Below are positions 45,566 through 54,288 of a stretch of DNA of 64,000 nt, one piece after another. The DNA lies in NCBI RefSeq assembly GCF_004104355.1, contig NZ_RJLM01000002.1:630881-694880 (forward strand), given 5' to 3'. Position 1 is the first letter of the stretch. Every line of letters starts with the position of its first letter. A model generated the notes under the pieces. The model worked only from the letters and a program-made list of their open reading frames with translations. It was not told where the DNA came from and made no database searches. A program made the translations under genes and the position numbers. The stretch comes from Photobacterium chitinilyticum (GTDB taxonomy: Bacteria; Pseudomonadota; Gammaproteobacteria; Enterobacterales; Vibrionaceae).

Positions 45566-46272
45566 TCGGAATCCTGCGCATTGTAGTAGTAGCCGAAACC
45601 ACGTTTAGTTTTGATCCGTTCAGACATATTGACCTTTTTCAGTTTATTGCGAATCGCTTTTATATGAGAGTCAATATTCCGTTCATAACTGGCTTCCGGA
45701 GCCATATCTGCAGCAATCATTAATTGCTCACGGCTGAGGACATTCGCCGAAACCTGAATGAGTTTATCGAGAATTTTAAATTCCACCGCCGTGAATCCAA
45801 GCATCTGCCCATGAAAACCGTAGTCAAAGTTTTCAGGATACAAATCATCTTCAGAATGCTGGATTGGCCCCTTCTGTTGATTTGCTGGCGCTGATTCTGG
45901 AATCGGTCGAGATCTGATACGTAGTTTGATTCTGGCAAGCATTTCTCTTGGGCTGAATGGTTTAGTGACGTAATCATCCGCACCAATTTCCAGTCCGACG
46001 ACTCGATCGATTTCATCGTTTCTGGCCGTCAGAAAAATAATGGGGATACCTGAAAACTCGCGAATTGTCTTACATAACTCGAAGCCATTGCCATCCGGCA
46101 AGCCTACATCTAATACCAGCAATGCAGGATCATTCGCTTTGAGATAATTGAGCCCCTCTCCAGCCGTTGCAAACCAGCTTACCTGATAGCCATCCATTTC
46201 CAGTACATGGATCAGGTTGTCAGCAATGGCTGGTTCATCTTCAATAATTAGAATATTCAAAACGTTACTCAT
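45562..46272 (-). CDS. creB: CreB response regulator
   Basis: 236 residues, OmpR type. Receiver: acidic pocket IIEDEP, phospho-acceptor Asp in VLDVGLPDGNG, Thr in FLTARND and Lys in VTKPFSP. The C-terminal winged helix (about 140-230) recognises DNA. It is the first gene of creBCD, overlapping creC by four bases. E. coli CreB binds TTCAC repeats; I did not find that direct repeat upstream. Confidence 0.94.
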   Translation of the reverse strand: MSNVLNILIIEDEPAIADNLIHVLEMDGYQVSWFATAGEGLNYLKANDPALLVLDVGLPDGNGFELCKTIREFSGIPIIFLTARNDEIDRVVGLEIGADDYVTKPFSPREMLARIKLRIRSRPIPESAPANQQKGPIQHSEDDLYPENFDYGFHGQMLGFTAVEFKILDKLIQVSANVLSREQLMIAADMAPEASYERNIDSHIKAIRNKLKKVNMSERIKTKRGFGYYYNAQDSE

Positions 46273-46425
46273 TTATCTTCCGTTTGTAACGATTATACCT
46301 AAGTGGTTTCGAGATGCTCGCTCACTTTTCGAACTTCTACTTATGGGTCTGTTGTTATGAGTGATTTCTCTGGACGAACGTATTATTCGGCTGAGATCTA
46401 TATACCGAATAGATATTTGTTGTGA

Positions 46426-46464
46426 GTATCATTCAAAAAATAGAATTATTCACGTGAATGATAC
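46426..46464. promoter_or_regulatory. Long inverted repeat upstream of the lipase gene
   Basis: GTATCATTCA (46426-46435) is repeated inverted as TGAATGATAC (46455-46464) across 19 bp. Its inner side overlaps a 12-bp palindrome ATTCACGTGAAT (46448-46459). It lies about 130 bp upstream of the lipase and 155 bp upstream of creB, and could be an operator. Confidence 0.5.
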
Positions 46465-46591
46465 CTGTTGCAGTGCTCTAATTTAGAGTAAAAGCACAAC
46501 CTGCTTAATATATTATGCATTGTTTTGTATATATACCTCCGACCTTTCTTGGCGGGGAAATTCCATCACAACAAACTATAAGTAGATAATA

Positions 46592-47845
46592 ATGAAAAAA
46601 CACATTTTGCTACTCTCTATGCTACTGCCATTTGCATCTCAAGCGTCAGCTGATGTAAATATTACTCCTGAGGCAATTACGGCTGCACAAGTCAGCAGTG
46701 TTCAGGCTTCGGAAACCTACACATATGTTCGGTGTTGGTATCGCCCAGCAACTACCCATGATGATTCGGCGACTGAATGGGAATGGGCATTAAATAAAGA
46801 TGGGGACTACTATACGATTCCTGGCTATTGGTATTCTTCTTCTTTCACTGCGTTGAAAAACATGTTCTATACCAGTGAGTCTCAGGACAATATCAAGCAA
46901 CGCTGTGATGAAACCTTGGGTGTCACTCACGACACTGCAGATATCACATACTTTGCGTCCGATAGAAGTATTTCATATAACCATTCTATCTGGACTAACG
47001 ATAATGTATTCCAACCATCTGCGATTAATAAAATGGTCGTGTTTGGTGACAGCCTGTCGGATACGGGCAATATGTTTAATGGTTCTCAGTGGATCTTTCC
47101 TAACAGCAACTCTTGGTTCCTCGGCCACTTCTCTAACGGGTTTGTCTGGACAGAATATCTAGCGAAAAACAAGAACATCCCGCTGTATAACTGGGCTGTA
47201 GGTGGTGCGGCAGGTACCAATCAGTACGTTGCCCTTACCGGGGTCTATGATCAGGTAACCTCTTATCTGACTTATATGAAGATGGCCAAAAACTATCGTC
47301 CGGAAAATACCTTGTTCACCCTAGAGTTTGGCTTGAACGACTTTATGAACTATGACCGTGAAGTGCCAGAGGTTAAAGCTGACTTTAGCGCTGCGATGAT
47401 CCGCCTTACTGATGCTGGTGCGAAAAACATCCTATTATTTACTCTACCTGATGCAACCAAAGCGCCTCAGTTTAAGTATTCGACCCAGGAAGAAGTGCTG
47501 AAGGTTAGACAGAAGATCGTCGAGTTTAATAAATATATCCGCGAACAGGCTGAGTACTATAAAAACAAAGGTATTAACGCAGAATTGTATGATGCTTATT
47601 CCTTGTTTGAACAAATAACAAGTAACCCTAAGCAGCATGGCTTCCAAAATGCGTCAGATCCTTGTATGGATATCAACCGTAGCTCAGCTTTAGACTATCT
47701 ATACAGCCATAGCCTAACAAACGAGTGTGCGTATTATGGTTCTGATTCTTTCGTATTCTGGGGTGTGACTCATCCGACAACAGCAACACATAAATATATT
47801 GCTGACAATATTATTGAAACGGTATTCAAGAACTTTACGTTTTAA
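46592..47845 (+). CDS. tlh: Thermolabile-haemolysin-type GDSL phospholipase
   Basis: 417 residues, the size of Vibrio TLH (about 418). A signal peptide ends near QASA-DV. An N-terminal beta domain (to about 140) with TYTYVRCWYRP leads into the SGNH/GDSL catalytic part: FGDSLSDTGN (Ser), GGAAG (Gly), FGLNDF (Asn) and the WGVTHPT...H catalytic His. TLH is a secreted lecithin-dependent phospholipase A2/lysophospholipase that lyses red cells and serves in host damage or nutrient capture. Its own terminator follows. The inverted repeat upstream may regulate it. Confidence 0.93.
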   Translation: MKKHILLLSMLLPFASQASADVNITPEAITAAQVSSVQASETYTYVRCWYRPATTHDDSATEWEWALNKDGDYYTIPGYWYSSSFTALKNMFYTSESQDNIKQRCDETLGVTHDTADITYFASDRSISYNHSIWTNDNVFQPSAINKMVVFGDSLSDTGNMFNGSQWIFPNSNSWFLGHFSNGFVWTEYLAKNKNIPLYNWAVGGAAGTNQYVALTGVYDQVTSYLTYMKMAKNYRPENTLFTLEFGLNDFMNYDREVPEVKADFSAAMIRLTDAGAKNILLFTLPDATKAPQFKYSTQEEVLKVRQKIVEFNKYIREQAEYYKNKGINAELYDAYSLFEQITSNPKQHGFQNASDPCMDINRSSALDYLYSHSLTNECAYYGSDSFVFWGVTHPTTATHKYIADNIIETVFKNFTF

Positions 47846-47870
47846 CTAAACCTCGCTTAATCGAAGAATA

Positions 47871-47902
47871 AACCTCAGCTCTCGTGCTGAGGTTTTTTTT
47901 AT
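47871..47902 (+). terminator. Terminator after tlh
   Basis: Stem AACCTCAGC/GCTGAGGTT (47871-47879 and 47886-47894), then T8. Confidence 0.92.
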
Positions 47903-48084
47903 AAGTCCGAGCCCTCAAAAAAACCTCAAAAAGCTTAGTAGCAAAGTAAACCAACACCTTAAGTTGGCTTGGTATCACTGCTTGAAGAAAACTTATCAAG
48001 AATTCAGCAATATTTCCTGTTTTTATCCTTATTTGATTAGGTCGATTAATTACTCTAACGCCTTATTTTTATGGGAGGTGTTAG

Positions 48085-48528
48085 ATGGAATTAAAACAAT
48101 TAATGGCAGACTTTTGCCAGGACTACGGTATTGATCTGATTGAGCCTAACGAAGAGGGCATTGTTACTCTCGCGATTAATCAAGATAGTGTTCGTCTGCA
48201 TTTGCAGGAGCACAAAGGCTATTTGGTTCTGTTTACTCAGATTGGCATATTGCCCGAGGACATCACGGTGAGTCAGCTCAAGCAAATCCTTGGGGCTAAC
48301 TATTTTTGGTTGGGTACCAAAGGTTTTACGATCTCACTTTCGTCAGAAAACGACATGCTGATAGCTAGCCGCCAGGACGCGATGGAAGTTGTCCACTATG
48401 AAGGATTTGCGGCAATGATCGAAGCGGCTGTCGAAGTGGTCGAGCATTGGCGAAAGGTGATGGCCGACGGATTTAAATCAGTAGAAAGCCAAGCCCCGCA
48501 ACCTGATGCCACAACCATGATGGTGTAG
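48085..48528 (+). CDS. Type III secretion chaperone (CesT-like), first pair
   Basis: 147 residues, acidic, small. The alternating strand-helix layout with an aromatic-poor core and GYLVLFTQIGILP / ANYFWLGTKGFTISLS matches the CesT/Tir-chaperone fold. Class I chaperones bind one effector's N-terminus and lie next to it; the next gene begins 9 bp later. GGGAGGTG precedes the ATG. The tail (VESQAPQPDATTMMV) is unstructured. Confidence in a T3SS role is raised by the adjacent sct genes. Confidence 0.78.
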   Translation: MELKQLMADFCQDYGIDLIEPNEEGIVTLAINQDSVRLHLQEHKGYLVLFTQIGILPEDITVSQLKQILGANYFWLGTKGFTISLSSENDMLIASRQDAMEVVHYEGFAAMIEAAVEVVEHWRKVMADGFKSVESQAPQPDATTMMV

Positions 48529-48537
48529 GAGACGACA

Positions 48538-49971
48538 ATGAGCCCTGCACAAGTTGGAAATACCTCGTCACATGTCCCGCTGCAAGATTTCATGCAGTAT
48601 GCCAAGAACTCAGATACCCGCTTGCTGGCCAAAGATGGCACGGTGGTTAAGGCCGATTCAAAAATTGACAGCATAACCAGCCTCGTATCAAGCAGTAAGG
48701 CTGAAGCCCTAAAGGATGAAAATATCACCACGGGCCGCGAGTTTAAGGCGGCGCTGCAACGGGAGCATTCTAAAGATGGTCTGGACGCTTTTAGTCCGCT
48801 GGAATACAACCTTCGCAAAGGTGATCCTATTACCCGTCGCAATGTCCAGGAAGTGAAGCAGGTGCTGCAGCAGCTGAAGATTGACCCGGACGCGTATAAA
48901 TGCCTTTCAGAGTGCTTTAATACAGCGGGCAGGGATCCGCGAATGATTGCGTTGCTGGAGGATTATAAGCCGGGTTGTTTTGATGGCAAAGTGAAGCAGT
49001 TTGCCAAGGAGCACGTTGGCAAGCCTGCGACAGATGTCTGGAACGACACCAAAAAAGGAGATATCAGCGGGCCGGTTAAGACCGCAGCCAAGTACGTGCC
49101 GGTGATTGGTAATTTTGTCGGTATTGTCGATAAGTGTGTAACGGCCTCCAAAGAGTGCGACAAAGAGTTGTTTGCCGGGCGTATTGGGAAGCTGGCCGAA
49201 AAGCCAGAGACCCGTAATACCTTCGCCCACAACCTGACCGATGTTCTTTATGAAGGCCATGAGAAACAGGCGCGCAAGGCGATGTTCTCGACCGCAGTTG
49301 ATTTTATCTTTATGCCGCTGGGGGCGTTTAATCTCGGCCCTGTCGGCAAGGTTGGCATTAAGCCTATCGTTAATGGTGCCGTTGATTCTGCCGTAACCAA
49401 TACGGTCGGTAATTTTGCCGCCAAGCAAGCCTATTCGATTGGGGTGAAAGGTATAAAAGCCGCGGCAAACCATGTGATACCGGAAGCCGCAGCCAATGAA
49501 GACAGTGCCAAGCGGATGGAGATTGGTATTTTACCTCGGCTGGAAGCGAGCCATAACGGCAAGGATAAATCGTTCGAGCTTACCGATACCAGTACCGTTC
49601 GAGCTCTGCTTCGGTATCTTGGTCCGGCTGAAAATACCCATATGAGCAAAGACGATTTTGGTTTTGAGCCGAGTGACGAAGACAAGGAGCTGGAGCTGAA
49701 TCGCATGGTATTGAAAACCATGCTGGGATCAGAGCCGTCCGAAGAGCTGGATTTTGATTCGAAATCCGGTCGTAAATCAGACAAAGCCTTGCTGTCATTG
49801 ATGAACGATCAAGACGGTGTGCTAGGTCGAGTTATTGATGGCGTGAACACCGGCAAGGATCCGCATTTTGTTCGTGATGAACTGAACCAGCAATTTCAGG
49901 ATGTGAAGAAAGATGGTGTTCCAAGTTATCTTCGCATGCTCTACCTATCAGAGGGGTGGATGCGTCCCTAA
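48538..49971 (+). CDS. Putative type III effector, first pair
   Basis: 477 residues with no family I recognise. The N-terminus is Ser/Thr/Asn-rich (MSPAQVGNTSSHVPLQDF) as in T3SS substrates. The centre has a weakly hydrophobic Gly/Ala/Val-rich stretch (VKTAAKYVPVIGNFVGIVDK) and another near 240-300, which could insert in or contact membranes. The C-terminal half is acidic. It follows its probable chaperone by 9 bp with GGAG upstream. A terminator at 50041 closes this two-gene unit. Effector identity is inferred from position and composition only. Confidence 0.65.
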   Translation: MSPAQVGNTSSHVPLQDFMQYAKNSDTRLLAKDGTVVKADSKIDSITSLVSSSKAEALKDENITTGREFKAALQREHSKDGLDAFSPLEYNLRKGDPITRRNVQEVKQVLQQLKIDPDAYKCLSECFNTAGRDPRMIALLEDYKPGCFDGKVKQFAKEHVGKPATDVWNDTKKGDISGPVKTAAKYVPVIGNFVGIVDKCVTASKECDKELFAGRIGKLAEKPETRNTFAHNLTDVLYEGHEKQARKAMFSTAVDFIFMPLGAFNLGPVGKVGIKPIVNGAVDSAVTNTVGNFAAKQAYSIGVKGIKAAANHVIPEAAANEDSAKRMEIGILPRLEASHNGKDKSFELTDTSTVRALLRYLGPAENTHMSKDDFGFEPSDEDKELELNRMVLKTMLGSEPSEELDFDSKSGRKSDKALLSLMNDQDGVLGRVIDGVNTGKDPHFVRDELNQQFQDVKKDGVPSYLRMLYLSEGWMRP

Positions 49972-50040
49972 CGGATCAAACGGAAGCTGTTCGTGACACA
50001 ACAAATTCGTACTGTTAGGCGTTTCTTAACTTTGTAGCCC

Positions 50041-50077
50041 AAAGCGACCACAGGCATGGCCATTGGTCGCTTTTTTT
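50041..50077 (+). terminator. Terminator after the first chaperone-effector unit
   Basis: Stem AAAGCGACCA/TGGTCGCTTT (50041-50050 and 50064-50073) followed by T's. It separates this unit from the structural operon. Confidence 0.88.
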
Positions 50078-50177
50078 ATTCTCAAAACATGATTCCAACT
50101 TATTTGAGGTTTTTTTGAGGATTTATGACGTAGGCAGTGTTGCAATGATTTCTTGAATAATTGGGATGGGTTTATCA

Positions 50178-50639
50178 ATGGCGACACTGGTATCGCAACT
50201 TGAAGCGTTTGTTGAAACATATGATATCGCAGCGCAGCACCTTGAGGGTATGGAGGTTCTATTAATCCAAAATACCTTGGTGCAGGTTGATGTCGGAGAA
50301 GGTGTTGCATCGGTAGCGTTTATGCTGTTGCCGGATGAAAGACAGCAGCCTGATAAGCTTTATCAACAGTTATGCGCAGTATTAAAAAAAATGGCTTGGG
50401 TGGCGCAGCATACTCAGGTCGAGTTGATGGTTGAACCGGATCACGCCAAGCTGACTTTGCTGCAACGCCTAACTAGCAACGGTGTGCAGACTTCTGATTT
50501 GGGGGAGGCATTCGATCTGGGCGGGAGATTAGAGCAGTTGTTGTGGGTTGTAGATGTTATGCGTGAACTGACTGTTTCGGAGCAACAGATGATGCCGCCA
50601 GTTACCTCAGTGGCAGCCAGCAGCATGGTGTTCGTTTGA
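50178..50639 (+). CDS. Small T3SS-associated chaperone-like protein
   Basis: 153 residues from ATG 50178 (ATG 50166 is also in frame; the GGATGGG stretch sits better for 50178). Acidic, with a CesT-like size and alternating strands (VQVDVGEGVASVAFMLLP, QVELMVEP). It ends ATGA-overlapping with sctC, so it is the first gene of the structural operon. In SPI-2-like loci a small protein of this kind precedes the secretin. I cannot tell whether it serves an effector or the secretin. Confidence 0.6.
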   Translation: MATLVSQLEAFVETYDIAAQHLEGMEVLLIQNTLVQVDVGEGVASVAFMLLPDERQQPDKLYQQLCAVLKKMAWVAQHTQVELMVEPDHAKLTLLQRLTSNGVQTSDLGEAFDLGGRLEQLLWVVDVMRELTVSEQQMMPPVTSVAASSMVFV

Positions 50640-52285
50640 TGTTTGGGTGGGGATTGAAATGCTTGTCTGAGTCCAGGTCTAAATGGCAGCCTGAATGGTT
50701 GCAATTAACCTCAAAGAGGCCGAGCGTTTATTTCATCATTCTTTTTCTGTTGCTCTCCGTGGGGCTCTTATCTTCAACATCGGTTTGGTCACAGCCTTTA
50801 CCACGCAGCGGTTATCAGCATATCGGACAGGACGAGCCGCTGGCTGATGTGCTGAAAGGGTTTTCAGCCAACTACAGATTATCAGCAGTTGTCAGCGAAT
50901 GTATTAATGAAAAGTTTAATGGGCAGGTCGAGGCTCCCACTGCTGAGCTGTTTCTAAACCAGCTACAGGCGGCATTTGGGTTTATCTGGTTTCGCTACGG
51001 CAACACGCTTTATTTCAACTGCGGTAGTGAAATGCAGACTAAGGTGTTGACCTTGAAGCGTATGTCACCGGCTGCGCTGAAGCAGGCCATGGGGCAGGTT
51101 GGTTTGGATCTGGATCGTTTTGGTTGGCGTTCATTACAAGACAAGGGACTGTTGCTGGTGTCGGGGCCACCACGGTTTGTTGACATCGTAGAGCAGGTGG
51201 CTACCGGCTTGGACGAGCAGGCCAAGGTCAAGCAGGCGGAAGAACTGCAAACGTATGTCGTCCCTTTGTATTTTGCCTGGGCGGGTGATCGCCAGGTCGG
51301 GGATGGCAAGACAGTGCTGGGAGTTGCGACGACATTGCGAAAACTAATGGGGTACAACTCGCAGGACTCTATCGGTCGGATTGAGGCGGATGAGAGCCGA
51401 AATGCGCTCTTGCTGCGAGACACCCAGTCAAATATTGATCGTTATATTCGAATGATCCATGCAATGGACAGGGCTCTTAAGCAGGTTGAAATTGGTGTCA
51501 CGATTATCGATATCAAAGAAGACGCTCTGGAAGAGTTCGGTATTGACTGGGGAGTCAATGGCTCGTCTGGCGGCCTGAGCTACCAAAATGGTGTCATTAA
51601 CGGTGTACTGGGGGATGGACTGAATCTCTCCACCATAATCGGGGCCAATATTTCCGGTGTATTGTTCCGTCTCAAGGCTTTAGAGAGCCAGAGTAAAGCT
51701 CGGATGCTCTCGCGGCCTTCCCTGCTGACTCAAGAAAATACGGAAGCCGTGCTGGATAACAGCGAGACATTTTACGCCCGAGTGACATCAAAGGAAGACG
51801 CACAGTTGGTGCCATTGACCGCCGGGACAAGGCTCACTGTTACCCCTAGGGTTATCCCGGATAAGGCGGGTGACGTGGTCAAACTTGATATCCAGATCAC
51901 GGATGGCAAAACCACGGATGAGCGCGTCGACAACCTGCCGACGATTAAGGGCAGCTTCATCAAGACGGAAGCGATGGTGAGAAAAGGCCAGAGCTTGCTG
52001 ATCGGAGGGTATTTTGTGGATTCGGAGACAACAGGGACGGACAAAGTACCTGTTCTGGGCGATATACCGATGATAGGGGCGCTTTTTAGCCAAGAAAAAA
52101 CAACTACCAGCCGAATGGTTCGCCTTTTCCTGATCCGACCAAAAGTGCTGGAGCCCGGTTTGAATAATTTGGCCGAGGCCCGGAAGCAATATCCTGAATT
52201 AAGACAAATAATGCCGGGAGTTGCCGAGGTCGAAGCGTTGGAGCAGGCCTTTGTCTCTGGTTCTTCACATCACTTATATAGGTAA
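50639..52285 (+). CDS. sctC: SctC outer-membrane secretin of type III secretion
   Basis: 548 residues from ATG 50639, which overlaps the previous stop. A long signal sequence (hydrophobic at about 30-50, ending near WSQ-P) exports it. The N0/N1 domains begin at YQHIGQDEPLADVLKGF. The C-terminal secretin domain carries SRPSLLTQEN, GTRLTVTPRVI, LPTIKGSFIKTEAMVRKGQSLLIGGY and the closing VPVLGDIPMIGALF, all hallmarks. It forms the outer-membrane ring. It sits 5 bp before sctD. Close to the SPI-2 SsaC/EscC branch by gene order. Confidence 0.95.
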   Translation: MFGWGLKCLSESRSKWQPEWLQLTSKRPSVYFIILFLLLSVGLLSSTSVWSQPLPRSGYQHIGQDEPLADVLKGFSANYRLSAVVSECINEKFNGQVEAPTAELFLNQLQAAFGFIWFRYGNTLYFNCGSEMQTKVLTLKRMSPAALKQAMGQVGLDLDRFGWRSLQDKGLLLVSGPPRFVDIVEQVATGLDEQAKVKQAEELQTYVVPLYFAWAGDRQVGDGKTVLGVATTLRKLMGYNSQDSIGRIEADESRNALLLRDTQSNIDRYIRMIHAMDRALKQVEIGVTIIDIKEDALEEFGIDWGVNGSSGGLSYQNGVINGVLGDGLNLSTIIGANISGVLFRLKALESQSKARMLSRPSLLTQENTEAVLDNSETFYARVTSKEDAQLVPLTAGTRLTVTPRVIPDKAGDVVKLDIQITDGKTTDERVDNLPTIKGSFIKTEAMVRKGQSLLIGGYFVDSETTGTDKVPVLGDIPMIGALFSQEKTTTSRMVRLFLIRPKVLEPGLNNLAEARKQYPELRQIMPGVAEVEALEQAFVSGSSHHLYR

Positions 52286-52290
52286 CGGGC

Positions 52291-53484
52291 ATGACAAGGT
52301 GGAAATTAAAGGTGCTGTCCGGCAGCCATGCCGGGGCCGAGATGGCGACCGAGCAAAATAATATTGTTTTGGGTTCAGATAGTGCACGTGCCGATTGCGT
52401 TCTGTCTGATTGTGGTTTTGCTGCCGTTGTTTGTCAGCTGACCCTGACTGATACCGATCAGGTGATAAAAATCTTGGTTGATCAAGTCTGGTTTCTGAAC
52501 GGTAAACGCCAGTCAGCCAGTATTGCCCGCATTAAGCCTTATCAGGTTATTCAGGTCGGGGGAGTGGCATTTGCCTTCGGGCCATCGGATGTTGTGTGGC
52601 CGGTGCTAACCGTACCTGTCGTAAGGCGGCGTCGTATCCCGTGGGCCGGAGTTGCCCTGTCAGGATTATTGGCGGTAGGCAGTCTGTCGGCATCGTTGGC
52701 GGTATCGACTAAGTATGCCAAAGCACGGCGTACAACGGCAGCTCAGCTATTGGAACAGCTGGACTATTCCTCCGTTAGCCTGCAGCCGCTCAATGATCGG
52801 CTGGTGCTGTCAGGCTATGTCGAAGATAGGGAAAGTTTGCAAGTGCTGAAAAACACTCTTGTCGAGTCTCGGCAACCGATTGAGTGGCGAGTTTATCGCA
52901 TTGATAGCGTACAAAATGCCGTGATGACCTGGTTTGCCCAGCATGGTTTGGCTGGCTTGGATGTAACGGTTGATACCCAGGGTGTAGCCCACGTTAAGGG
53001 AGTACTGAAGGACGGCCTTGATCTCGCCAAAATCAGTAACAGCTTGCAAGACGATGTTCAGGGGCTTACTCGGACTGATTGGCAAACCGCTCGTATATCA
53101 GGCTTGATCGGCTGGCTTCAGCAAGCAATCCGACGTCAGGGTTTACCGGGGCTGATGGTAGCTGAATCCGATCAGCATATCTATTTGACGGGGAAGCTGG
53201 CAGAGAAGGAGAGACCGAAACTTACCGCGCTACTCAAGCGAGCGGCGTTGCAGTTTGGGCCTCAGGTTCCCGTGAAATATCAGGCTTTTTTATTGCCAGA
53301 TAGCCCATTGCCATCTATTCGGGCGGTGAGTCTTAGCAGAACACCGTATGTCGTGATGTCCGACGGTCAAAAATATCTGACCAGCGCTGTTATCGGGGAT
53401 GGTTATACGATTCGGAAAATTACCGATGAAGGGATCGCGATTGCCAAACAAGGCAAGCATTGGTGGTTACCGACAGGAGGTTAA
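52291..53484 (+). CDS. sctD: SctD inner-membrane ring protein
   Basis: 397 residues. Cytoplasmic FHA-like beta domain (1-105; WKLKVLSGSHAGAEMAT), one membrane span near 112-135 (PWAGVALSGLLAVG), and a periplasmic part (150-397) of repeated ring-building motifs. The ATG follows sctC by five bases. SctD makes the outer ring of the inner-membrane platform with SctJ. The stop TAA is directly followed by the next start after an AGGAGG site. Confidence 0.92.
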   Translation: MTRWKLKVLSGSHAGAEMATEQNNIVLGSDSARADCVLSDCGFAAVVCQLTLTDTDQVIKILVDQVWFLNGKRQSASIARIKPYQVIQVGGVAFAFGPSDVVWPVLTVPVVRRRRIPWAGVALSGLLAVGSLSASLAVSTKYAKARRTTAAQLLEQLDYSSVSLQPLNDRLVLSGYVEDRESLQVLKNTLVESRQPIEWRVYRIDSVQNAVMTWFAQHGLAGLDVTVDTQGVAHVKGVLKDGLDLAKISNSLQDDVQGLTRTDWQTARISGLIGWLQQAIRRQGLPGLMVAESDQHIYLTGKLAEKERPKLTALLKRAALQFGPQVPVKYQAFLLPDSPLPSIRAVSLSRTPYVVMSDGQKYLTSAVIGDGYTIRKITDEGIAIAKQGKHWWLPTGG

Positions 53485-54288
53485 ATGTTTTCAGATATCA
53501 CTTTACTAGAGCAGCACTTTTGTCAATTTGAACGGGCATTGGCATATGTAGAAACTCGGCTGCTCAAGCCAATGCTACCAGCACAGTTTGCTCAGATGAT
53601 GCGTTGGCAGCAGGCATTAGAGTTGGCCGTCAGCCATATCCTCGATCAAGGAATAGCTAATAATATCAACGATAAAGGAAAGCTAAATTATGAATTTCGA
53701 TACCATCAATCAGGGGCTCGGCAAGATAATGGAAGCGAAGGATACCGAGCTGACACGTTTTTCGACCGAGATGGATCCGGGAAAACCGGAAGATCTGATG
53801 AAGTTTCAGAAGATGGTCAGCGAGTGGTCGATGGTGATGGGGCTTCAAAGTGCCACGATAAAATCAGTGCGCGATGCTCTTCAGGGCATTATTCAAAAGA
53901 TGTAATACAGGGTTTGGCAAATCTTGCGTTGTTTTTGGGCGGTCAGGCTCGACTCAGAGATGCCGAGATCTTACTGGCTCCGATACTGGAAAATCATTGC
54001 GACGACAGTGAGCTATCTTCGGCAGACAGTGAACAAAGACAATATCAACGCAAGGTTGCCACCATTATTCAGGCTATGTGTCTGTGTGAAGTCAAGGATA
54101 TGCATCAGGCTCAGGTCGTGTTGGCCAAGGAAGGTGGCCCCGAAAATCAGGTGCTTATTGCGATGATCCAGCTGTTGGAAGGCGAGCGTTATCTGGCTGG
54201 CGAGACACTGGAAAAGGCTGTATTGCCAATGGCAGATCTGTTAATTCCCGTCAGCGAGCAATTGATCAGGGAGCTGAATCATGGTTGA
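53485..54288 (+). CDS. Continuous frame joining EscE/YscE-like and YscG-like needle co-chaperones
   Basis: 267 codons without a stop. Residues 1-70 (FSDITLLEQHFCQFERALAYV...) look like the short helical-hairpin co-chaperone (SsaE/EscE/YscE, 65-80 residues). Residues about 140-267 (LANLALFLGGQARLRDAEILLAPIL) look like the TPR-type YscG/EscG partner. The 70 residues between are low-complexity Gly/Asp-rich and correspond to the needle gene read in another frame. A perfect AGGAGG stands before ATG 53485. In the family these are two proteins; here either they are fused, or the YscG-like part starts internally at TTG 53914 or ATA 53905, the latter overlapping the sctF stop. A sequencing error or a true frameshift near 53640 are alternatives. 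In relatives the two bind the needle together. Confidence 0.7.
   Translation: MFSDITLLEQHFCQFERALAYVETRLLKPMLPAQFAQMMRWQQALELAVSHILDQGIANNINDKGKLNYEFRYHQSGARQDNGSEGYRADTFFDRDGSGKTGRSDEVSEDGQRVVDGDGASKCHDKISARCSSGHYSKDVIQGLANLALFLGGQARLRDAEILLAPILENHCDDSELSSADSEQRQYQRKVATIIQAMCLCEVKDMHQAQVVLAKEGGPENQVLIAMIQLLEGERYLAGETLEKAVLPMADLLIPVSEQLIRELNHG
53690..53905 (+). CDS. sctF: SctF needle subunit, nested in another frame
   Basis: 71 residues, the same as SPI-2 SsaG. It has the needle family's helical hairpin: N-terminal NFDTINQGLGKIMEA, the MDPGKPEDLMKFQKMVSEWS turn region and the C-terminal IKSVRDALQGIIQKM, close to the ending of known needles (MLSGIIAKI type). The AAAGGAA before ATG 53690 is a good ribosome site. 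The gene lies wholly inside the frame 53485-54288, one base out of phase. Polymerises to the extracellular needle. Confidence 0.93.
   Translation: MNFDTINQGLGKIMEAKDTELTRFSTEMDPGKPEDLMKFQKMVSEWSMVMGLQSATIKSVRDALQGIIQKM

Noticed and set aside
46293-46330. Third copy of the palindromic repeat starting TATACC
   Set aside because: Only a short stretch resembles the end of the 5508-5773 element and no partner end was found; too weak to call.
45562-46591. CreB binding tag (TTCAC direct repeat) upstream of creB or creD
   Set aside because: No TTCAC-N6-TTCAC on either strand in the gaps; the palindrome ATTCACGTGAAT is inverted, not direct.
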